Positions 50,378 to 60,400 of a stretch of DNA of 64,000 nucleotides are shown piece by piece. Source of the stretch: Progne subis subis. Its lineage: Eukaryota; Chordata; Aves; Passeriformes; Hirundinidae. Positions within the stretch are counted from its first letter, which is position 1. Each line of letters opens with the position of its first letter. The stretch lies in assembly GCA_022316685.1 (NCBI GenBank), contig JAKJHU010000068.1, forward strand, positions 434,001 to 498,000, given 5' to 3'. Position numbers and translations under genes: made by a program. Under the pieces are notes generated by a model. That model was not told where the DNA came from, searched no databases, and saw nothing but the letters and a program-made list of their open reading frames with translations.

Positions 50378-50881
50378 TGCTCAGGTGAGAGCCCACCTGC
50401 AGAGCTGCCCTAGCCCTGGGAACCAGCACAGGAGGGACCTGGAGCTGCTGGAGAGAGTCCAGGGGAGGCACGAGGATGAGCAGAGGGATGGAGCAGCTCT
50501 GCTGGGAAGAAAGTCTGGGACAGTTTGGATTGTTCAGCCTGGAGAAAACTGCAGAGACCTGAGCCCCTTCCAGTGCCTAAAGGGGCTCCAGGAGAGCTGG
50601 AGAGGGAATTTGGACAAGGGTCTGTCATGACAGGACAAGGCAGAAGGGCACCAAAGTGACAGAGGGCGGGGATAGATGGGATATTGGGAAGAAATTCTAT
50701 ATTGCAAGGATAGGGACACCCTGGCACAGGTTACCCCGAGGAGCTGTGGCTGCCCCTGGATCCCTGGAAGTGTCTAAGGCCAGGGTGGACAAGGCAAAAG
50801 GTGTCCCTGCCCAGGGCAGGGGGTGGAACTAGATGAGTTTTAAGTACCTTCCAACGCAAACCATTCTGGGATTCTATGATC
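50378..50881 (+). mobile_element. CR1 LINE 3' region, about 500 bp
   Basis: The longest CR1 copy of the window: CTGGAGCTGCTGGAGAGAGT, ..AGCCTGGAGAAAACTGCAGA.., ..GGAGCTGTGGCTGCCCCTGG.. and the terminus CATTCTGGGATTCTATGAT. Plus orientation, 5'-truncated. Confidence 0.92.
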
Positions 50882-51904
50882 CTTCCCCTTCTCTTCATAT
50901 TATCCTGCCCTGTGACATTCACAGGCCTGTTTCCCTATCTCTGATTTTACCCTGCCTTTTCAGCTGTGGTCCTTACCCTTGCTGGGTTCCTCCCATGGCG
51001 GTGATCCCTGTGCAGGTGCAGCTGTGCCAGAAGAGCCCCAGGGGCCCAGGTAGGATGGTGGGAGGTTGGGGTGGGGAGAGGGCTGAGCTAGAGCCCTTCC
51101 CTTCCTCCAAGGCCCATACTTGGTCGGGGGCAGCTCAGCAGCACAGGGTGGCTGGGGATGGAACCCCATCCATCATCTTTCCAAAATAAACCAGTGCTGG
51201 TGCACTTCGGGCTTATTTCCTGCACCACAGCTGCCAAGAGTGTGATCACATTAGCTGTGTTGGGGGCAGCTCCCTACCTGCAAGCCAAGTGCTCCATCGG
51301 CAGTGCACAGCTCCCTTCCCTTCACAGGCAAATGATCAGGGCCTCTCAGCAGCCCTTGCTGTGTTTTTTGCAGGTTCCTGATGACAGGAATTCAGCACAA
51401 GCTCCACTGCTCTGCAGGGTGAAACCCAGGAATGGCTGTGCTGCAAACCACAGAGGTTTTGGGCATGGAAGAGGCCAGCCTGACTTTCCCACGTGAGTTT
51501 ATTGTGCTGTTGGTCTCTGGTGCTTTCTTCCCCTCCCTAGAACCATTCCAGGATAAGTGGTTGTTTGACCTTCTGGCTTCACCAAACAGCCCTGGAAAAG
51601 GGTCCCTTAGCAGCTGACCCTGCTTTCAGCCCAGCATTATCTGCCCTACCCTCTTGCAGTCCTTTAGTGCTGTGTGTTTGCAGCAGAGACACCGAGTTTA
51701 CTGCTGAACAGGAATGGGGGTCAGGAGCAGCTCCTGCACCTGCAGTGAGACGGTGAAGGGAAACAGAGGAGCTTGGTTTGCACAAACGGTGATAAAGCTC
51801 CGTGTGATCACATTTATAGCAGCCACATACGAGGAGAGTTGGATGTGGAGGATTTCTCACTGCTAATGGCAGTGGCTTTTATTTTAAGCCTGTTCACTTT
51901 TTTT

Positions 51905-54382
51905 TTTTTAACATTAAAAATTTTATTACAAAAAAAAGGTAACAGTAAGGCAGTTTCTCAGTTGTCAGTCACGATGAGCCCAGACAGTTTTCAATCATGC
52001 TTAATACAAAACTAGATTCACACAGGAGCCATGCTTGGGGATCCAAAAGCCCTCTGAGAAATTATGGGTTAAGGCAGAAGCAGCAGCACCAGTGTAATCC
52101 CTTACACAGTCAGCGTTGGATGCATGGAGACCACTGAAGTGAAGGGAGAGAAACAGATTGTCTGCAGTTTGAAAATCTAAGCCAACCTTGTCATAATCTG
52201 AAACATTCCTGATGTGCCTCAGCAGACTCGAGATTTGAGAGGTTTTTTTTTTTTACTTTAACCAAGCAAAATTCTCTACTGCCAAAAGTAGAAAATTCTT
52301 TCCTGAAGAATTATCTGTGAGTGGTTCACTGCTTTAAAAACAGTGCTCCAGAACATTTGTTCTCCCCGAGGAATGCCTGAGACTGATACTGTTTAACACT
52401 CACTGGTATTGAGGTGAGGGAGGGAACTGCTGAGCAAAATTCCCCAACTCTGGCATTTTTTCATGCTTTGGTGAGTATTGAACAGAGATGGTATAAGTAA
52501 GAGCAAATGCAGGTGTTTTCCACACCTGTTCTTGATGGTAATAAAGGGATTTTGTTTTGTGCTTCTTTATTAGGTAGGACTAGCTTCCCGACAAGCATTT
52601 ATGGATGCCCCAAAGGCAGGATTTCCCAACACCACAGTTTATTGTACCCTTTTACTTGCAGGCATGTGGTGGGAGGTACCTGCAGCCATGGTTACCTTTT
52701 TGGAGCTTAACAAACTAAGAGAGGGGAAAGAGGGAAGAGAGAACTATGGATAGGAAGAGAGATGAATGAAGAAGTGAGAAAACTCAGGTAGGCACAAATC
52801 ACATTAAAATTGTTACAATTTAGTGCTTAAAGGTCAGCTCTGCTAATGCAGTTCTGGGGTGAATTTATTTTGATCAGCTCCTGCTCTTGGTAAAGGAGCA
52901 GTACAGCTGTGAGGTGGGACTGTGCAGACTTTGTGTTCTCATATTATGGATGGACCTTGTTTTCCAGCTGCTAAAGCCAGGCAAAATTCAGGAAGGCGCA
53001 AGGCTAAGGAGGGGCAGTTCTGTGGGTCCCACTGCTACCTGACTCAGTAGAAATTTAAGAATTATTTTCCAGCACCAACCTTTTAAAGTGTCTTCTGAAA
53101 GTGTGCAGTTCTTCCAACTACAGTACCTTAAACTACATTCCCAATAATCCAGAGGTATTTCTAGCACATTTAACAATAGGTTTTATACATTTTGGCTCAA
53201 ATGTCAAGATTTTATTGAGGCAGAAAAACCAATTAACCAAAATTGGAAGTTTTCCCTTAGTAAGGACTTCAGGCTTGACCCCTAAATCAGTAAAATCATC
53301 ATCATCCAGAAAATTGGACTGCTTAGGTAGAAGCAGTTGCAAGCTTCCTTTGATTTTTGTCTTCATGCTAGTGAGATATTTGGATATTTTGGTAAAAATC
53401 CTGCTGTGGAAGGGAAAGGGTTCAGGGAAGTGAGCATGCATCTAAAAAAGCTTCAGGACTATAAATAGGCTGAGACTTTCTCCTGAAACCTTGAGAGCTG
53501 GGAGGAGGACAAGGGCAGGAAGTGTTCTGTGAGGACTCTGTGTTACCTCAGCACCTGAACCAATTTGAAATTCCAGTGTCCTAAGGCACAACAATTCTGA
53601 TTAATGAAGATGGGAACATCCCCATCCCCGCTGCCCAAGGAGCAGAGGGAAGAGCTGGCTGACAGGACAGAACAAAAGTAGCATTTGTTTGTGTGGACAA
53701 ACATAGCAGAAAAGGAGGGAAGATGGAGTATGGGTGACCCCAGGCTGCTCTGACACTGGAAGCATCCTGACTCTGCCTGTGGAACTGCTGGCTCATGTGG
53801 TCAAGATTAAGAGCCAAATTCTCCACCCAGTCTGAGAAGGAGGACAAGTTTAAAAAGTGGGGCTTTTGTGGAAGTGGAGAATCAGGCTAAAACGTGTTAA
53901 TAACCTGTTTTCCAGAGAGAAAAAAACAAAACATGCCTGCAGTAGTGAGGCACTCTACTCTAGGAAAGCAAAGAGTAGAGTGTCTGGGAATTGAGAAATG
54001 GGAATGGGTTTAATTCAGCATTCCTTAGAAGGAGCCCTCCCAGGCTCTCATCCTGTCCTAAGCCTGGCAGGTGTGAGGAGGAATCCAGACAACTCCTGGC
54101 TGCCCACACTGCTCAGAGGGATGATGGTGACAGGAACACCACACACAACAACAGTGTTAAGTTGTGGCCCTTGCCTGTATTTTGTCTTTTTTTTTTTTTT
54201 TTCAGTAACACTTGTCAACCTCAATATTTTCTGCCGATAAACTTCAGGGGGGATTTGGAGGGAACTAAAAGCATGTTTGTCCTGTCCACAGCTGGCACCT
54301 GCAGTGGAGTGTTTGTTAGTCAGCTGTAAACTGGCAGGCGTGTGCGTGTCCCACACACTGAGCACACAGGAGGCCAGGCTGC
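51905..54382 (-). other. P4HA1: probable P4HA1 3' UTR
   Basis: AT-rich, repeat-free sequence following the P4HA1 stop. The stretch around 51901-51930 (minus: AATAAA, then a run of T's complement) looks like a transcript end, giving a UTR of about 2.5 kb. Other minus-strand AATAAA hexamers (for example near 53211) could give shorter forms. Confidence 0.5.
51922..51927 (-). terminator. P4HA1: candidate P4HA1 poly(A) signal
   Basis: TTTATT on the plus strand is AATAAA on the gene strand, in a very A/T-rich context. Confidence 0.45.
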
Positions 54383-54453
54383 TCACTCCAGCTCCGATAA
54401 CGTGCACGGTCGGCGGAACTCCTGCCCCCGCTCGTGGAGCCACTTATTGGAGA
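54383..54453 (-). CDS. P4HA1: P4HA1 last coding exon
   Basis: The acceptor is TTTGCAG; TGA occupies 54383-54385. It encodes (V)SNKWLHERGQEFRRPC and TLSELE. Confidence 0.96.
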
Positions 54454-57400
54454 CTGCAAAGACACAAAGGTGCTGGGTCACTGCACGTGGTCAGCTCCTC
54501 TTCTGTTGAAGCTAAATAGGCTCTAGGCCAGCTTTTGGTTTATCTTAATTTTCTGAAGTTTTTTTAATCACAGAATGGTTTGGGTTGGAAAGGGCCTTCA
54601 AAGACTCTCTCAAAGACTTCCAACCCCACTGCCATGCACAAATGTGTGAAGCTGGTGTAATAAAATGCCAACCAAACAACAGACCAACCAAACAAAAAAT
54701 CCTTCCAGTTTGGAAAGGTTTGGAAAACCTCCCATGGCTACAAAGCCTCCTGAAGTAGATATAGTATTCATTTCCTTTATACACATAATGAAATATGCTA
54801 TTATATAGAATATATTATCATATATTATGTAAAGTAAATTAAATAGATTTCTTTACAGAAAACAAATTCTTAAGTCCAAAGGAAAAATAAAGCCAAGGTA
54901 CTACCCCCCCACCCCCAGCAGAGCCCAGACTCAGGTCAGAGGCAGGTACTCACCCCATTTATTTCCCACTAGCACCGGGCAGGCCGCATGCCGTGTGCTG
55001 TAATCGCCTTCTCCACTTGGGAAGAGATTGTACCAGAACACAGCTGTTCCCTGGGGATGGCAGGGAACACTCAGTCTGTCGCTCTGTACAACACACACTT
55101 CCACACCCACTCACTGAAGGATAAGGCAAAGGTAGGTGCATTTGTGTTTCAGATCCTCCTTTTAAACTGAAGGCTCTTTTCCATATTCTAGTATTTGTTT
55201 CCTTAGGAAAAAGTCTTCTTTGACTTATTGTATGCGTATACACGTGGCTCTTATATTTTTTAAGCCAGTTTCATTCAACTCCTGACCCATTTAAGATTAT
55301 TTACTAAAGCTAAGCAGCAGGCCAGCAAAAGCAAACCTTGCTTGAAGGAAGAAACTGACAGGAAAATTTCCCACAGACACCTCAAGACTAAATCAACTCA
55401 CAGATTTGCTTATATAGCGCTGTTATGACAGCACAGAGGTGCTTACAATTATTTTAAAGGTTAATTTTAAACTTTGGTGCCTGTTCTGTTTGGGTGGGTT
55501 GGGAGGTATGGTTTTATCTGCTGGATCAATCCTGCTCACCTTTCTTGGCCAGACACTGGCTCCCACTTCAGGGAAGACGGTGGCTCCCCCTGCTGACACA
55601 TCACTCATCTGAACAGGTGAGGAAGGACAGGTGAGTTCAGGCTGACAAAATCTCACTTTTTAGTAAAAGAGAAGTTTAATTTTGATGTAAATCCCTTAAG
55701 AAGGCCCAACTCCTCTATCCCCAGTGCAGTCCCACCCTCATCCCTCCCACTTGAGTGTTAAGGCAGTGAACATGCTGTTCAATACTGATGCAGATGTAAA
55801 AATAAACAGGCAGGCAAATAATTTAAGCTAATGCTCAAATTTGAGGGAAAATCCTCCTTAAGACATATGGAAGAACTGCAAAGTCTGGGTAAGAAGACCT
55901 CCCCATAAATATTACCCCAAAGTTAGTGGCTGCTTCACATGCAAGTCCCTTCAGTAAAAAAAATGAAAGAAAAACAAAATCATTCCACAGTATAGAATAT
56001 GCAGTGACAGATGGTAGAAATATATCACTTACATAAAACAACCAAGTAGCAATTCTGTTGCCCGTTCCCAGTTCCTTAAAAGCATCTGGCTCATCTTTCT
56101 GTGAATAAAAGCAGACAGATTCCATCAGCATTTCTTTTGGGTTGCTGAGAGCAGCCAATGACACAGCTGCTGAGCCAGCAGCTCACAACAGACTCACGCA
56201 GAAGAATTAATCCAACCCCTCAATTTGGAAGGAGGGGAGGAATGCAATAGGAGTGAATCTATTAATTTAGATACACCAAACACATTGAAATTCCATAGGA
56301 GAGGGAGGGAGGGAGCGCATTAAGCCCAGATGTCTAATGGGTAAGAACAACTGTGCTGTCTGAGACTCAGTCTATAAATCCTCCTCACAGCAAACTGAAT
56401 TATTTAATTACATACATCCCCCTGTCCTTGGCAGCAGCCAGCGCAGCTCTGGGTCCCAGGGTCAGCTGGAACACCTCCCCACCATGCTCCAGCTTTGGAT
56501 TCCAGCTGGGAAGCAGGGAGGAAGCAGGGAGGAAGCATCAGCGACAAACCAGGCAACTCAAAGGTGTTCAGCACTTGACTTACAAGCATGAACCCCATTT
56601 TGATACCAACTTCTGTCACATGTCTCTTTTTAAACCCACCCCCTGTGACCACAGTTTGTGTGTACTGAAATTCTAGCAATTGTTACTCCAGGAAACCCCC
56701 GCCGTGTTTCCAAACAAAACCTGTTAATCAGTTGCAATGCCTTGGAGCAGGTGCTTACAGAGCAGAGATCCTGATTCAGAGTTGGTGGCTGGAATTGGTA
56801 GGGTTAAGGTTAATCTGAAGAGGTTAAACCACACAGAATTATGTCCAGTAAATAACCAACTGAATTTCAGCAGTCTGCAATTTAAGCTGGACTACAACAG
56901 GTGGGGAATTTAAATCCAATTTAAAAATTCAGGACAGTGAGATAAGACTTTTTCCAGTTGTCAGGAGTCTGATGGCACTCAGCTCACAGGTAGTAACCTC
57001 CACAGGTTCAGCTGGTGGTTTAGAAGGCTTTCTCCACAGACATGGATTAGGAAAGTGTGGAAGAGCTACAAAATTTAATATGCATTGAAGAACAGAGAGT
57101 GTGCCCCAGCCCAGAGGCCCAGGCTTCTCCAGGTCTAAGCTCTTGTCCAGCTCTTTACTTGCCCGTGCAAAGTCAAAGTGGGGCTCATACTGTCCTCCCA
57201 CTCCATAATTTGCCACCTGAAAAAGAGAAACATAGCACTTGTGAAGAAGAAAGAGGTAAAGACAAAACAGGACTTACCCTTCCAAAATCAAAATGAGGCT
57301 CATACTGGCCTCCTACGCCGTAGTTGGCTACCTACAGTGGAAGGAGAAGCACAGGATCTAGTAAATCAGTCTTTATCCAGGCAAGAGATTGACTGTCAGC

Positions 57401-60400
57401 TACAACCTTTGCAGAGATAAGTTTAAAAACCAAGCCCCAGGAAATGTCAAGCCTCTGTCAGCGACAGGAGCACATCCAAGACTGGCACTGCAGGATGCAG
57501 CCTGCTCCAGGGTAAGGAATCTGGCTGCTTCCCAGGGCAGAAAAGCATTTTTCTTCTACAGAAAACTCTTCATCCTCTTTTCAAAACAGTGTCACGATGC
57601 TTTTACATCAGATTTAAACCACTTTTTGATCAAAATTTGACTGTGTCAATAAAGAGGGTTCCCTGTCCTTCTTACAAATTGCTTACAAAAAAATAACCTC
57701 AATTTTCCACCAGATCCTTGGCCATTTTATCACCAGGAACCTCAAAAGAGTGACAAGGAGCACAGGAGGTTTCAGAAGAACTTGGTGGGTGTCCTGCTTG
57801 CTAGGTACTTATGCTCTGGTCAGAGTCAGGGAATCAGCTGCTCATTTAAAGGCCTCAAGCAAACAAACAAAAGCATTTCTAAATTACAATTTACTCGTTA
57901 CACATCCAGCCAGTGTTTCCCACATCCCAGGGACACGAGACACACTGGTGGCCTTCCCTGAGCACCACTCAAACTAAACTTTTAACTGCCTCCAACAGCA
58001 GCAAAGTTTAACTCTGCAGCCGTGAAACACAGTTTATTTGTCTAAATGAAAAGGAATTACGCATCGAGAGTTTCGGTTATCACTGTTTCCTTTCAGCCCC
58101 AAAATGCCGTTTCCCACTGAAAAACTGCTCTGCAAAGACAACTTTTTCTTCCCCTCTGTAAATAAACAACCACCCCACTCCATCCACAGTGAGGTGCTGA
58201 CCTGGTGACTGGCATCCAGCAGCACGCCTATGCTACCACGTACCTGCAGCTCTTCTGCTGTGGAGACATCCAGCCCTGTCAGGTCCTGGATCCTGGTGTT
58301 GATGCGAGACACCACCGGGCTCTCATACCCTGAGAGCCACGCGCTGGGAGGGGGACAGTTAGTGACAGTGACAGCACCAGGCAGCACTGCAGCAACACTT
58401 GGAGGGACTTGGAACGGGAGATTTGCTTTTAGGACTTCTCAAGGATTTGGCAGCCTGACCACAAGTATTTTCAGGGTGTTACAAAACCCTGAATTTAATG
58501 AACACATTTCCTAGGAAGACTAGTTCCAACAGTGGTTTAAGAGAGCTCTATAACCAAGGGTCTGAATTCCCACCCTAGGCTGCAGGAAGTGTTACAAACA
58601 GTGCTTCAAGCTGTTTTTTAAACCAAGCACACACAGTTTTGCTCTTACCCCACTCCCAACAGCTCATTCAGCCTCTGGAGTGATGCATTTTGGAGCAAGA
58701 TTTGGGACAGGAACTGGTGAGTTACTGTATTTGTCTGTGTAGCTGGAACTCAGCCCCCCTAAATGTAACACACTTCTAGATCAGCACTCCGGGAGCTGCC
58801 CTTTCTCATCACTTACCCCTGCAGTATACTAAAAGTCATTCTGAAAACAATCAAATAATGCATTCAATTGAACAACTGCTGTCAGAACAGCCCATTATAA
58901 ATCTGGTATTTAGCACATGCTTCAGGTACACAATGATTTAAAAGGGGGTGGGTGGGGGGAAATCCAAACTACCCCCTCCTTTTTTTTCCTTTAATGTGGA
59001 AGGTCAGCCTCAGTTTCAAAGACATCTTTCAAAATGTCTGCCTCCTATTGTGCATTAGTGTTTTTCCTCATCTGCTCACCTGATGCCTGTTTCTGTTGTT
59101 ACTTTACTCATCCCATGCCAGCCACTGCCCCTTCATTTTACCCTGGCAGCTCACTGCATTAATATGGGTGATAATATTGATGATTTGTTGCTCCTTCCCT
59201 GCCCCACCCCCCCCACTGCCTTTTTTTTTTTTTTTTGCAGGAAAATGAAGACAGCTATTTCTACCTTTTATTTTTTTTCCCTAGCAGCTGACTCAGCTTT
59301 TGGGCTCAGTGATGCTTCCTGATGGACAGAAATCCCTGTGCCCAGAGCCCAGCTGGAAACTATCATCAGCAGCATCCATGTATTTTTACTCAAATCAACC
59401 TTCACATCTACACTGAATTAAGTTTTTCTTTGATTTGTATTTAAAAAAATAAACCAAAACATAAATCCCCAAATACTTTGCCTGGGAGGAACGGTAGCAT
59501 GACACAAGGCACTGACACAGGTTACAGAATCTCTATGAGCATTTTTTAAAATGAGAAATGAAGTATGAGATAAAAGAAACCAGATTTCTCAAGACAGACA
59601 TGCACAAACACATCCCCAGACCCATCCACTGCTGAACACTTGTTAGTACAAGGAGGTGTTACAACACAACCTGCTTTGATTTCAGCACTCTTCTGCCACT
59701 TAAGACATGGAAATGAAGCATTTACCAAACAAAAATCCCCAAAAGCAGCCATGCTACACAGCCATGGTGAACAGGTAAGGCTCAGCATCCCTAACCACAT
59801 ACTTAAGGCAGAAGAAGAGCCCGAACAGCCAGCAGCTTCACTGTAGGTTCTCTCTGCCCCTGTCCAGTCTGCTAATGAAGGAAAAAAGCCAAAGAGAACA
59901 ACCCAAAGAAAGAAAAACCCAAGCATTCTTGCTCTGTTGGTTATTTAGAGTGGCAGTGAACACTTTAGGGAGAATACTGCAGCCTTTCAGGAAGGGGAGT
60001 ACTGTATGTACTTAAAACCAAAAATTAACTGCCTCAACATACAAAGAAAGCCTACGGAAGGTGGAGGAACAGGACTTGAAACCATATTCCAAGTGCCAGC
60101 CTGTCTGCTGGGTTCTGAGCAAAACCACAGGGAGGGCTGAAATGCTGCAGAATTACAGGGGAATTTAACCCCAGTTAATGTGGTGTCATGGAAGCTGCAT
60201 CCATGGCTTTGCCTGGCCACAGAATATTCCAGCTGTCCCACATTTCCTCCTCTGGTGCTGTTCCAGCTTGGTCCCTTGCTGATAAAAGTCTCTGCCTCAT
60301 TCAAACAATTTCTTAACACAAAGTTGGCTTTTTTCCTGCCCTTGTCTATCAAAACAAGCGGACTCCCCTGACCAGTGGTGCAGGTAATGCATCATGAACA

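Larger units (their letters stand above)
47191..51904. other. intergenic region between PLA2G12B promoter and P4HA1 end
   Basis: 4.7 kb holding a 17-bp tandem repeat (47581-47647) and a 500-bp CR1 copy (50378-50881). The many overlapping frames up to about 150 codons are GC-driven and unrecognised. Confidence 0.55.
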
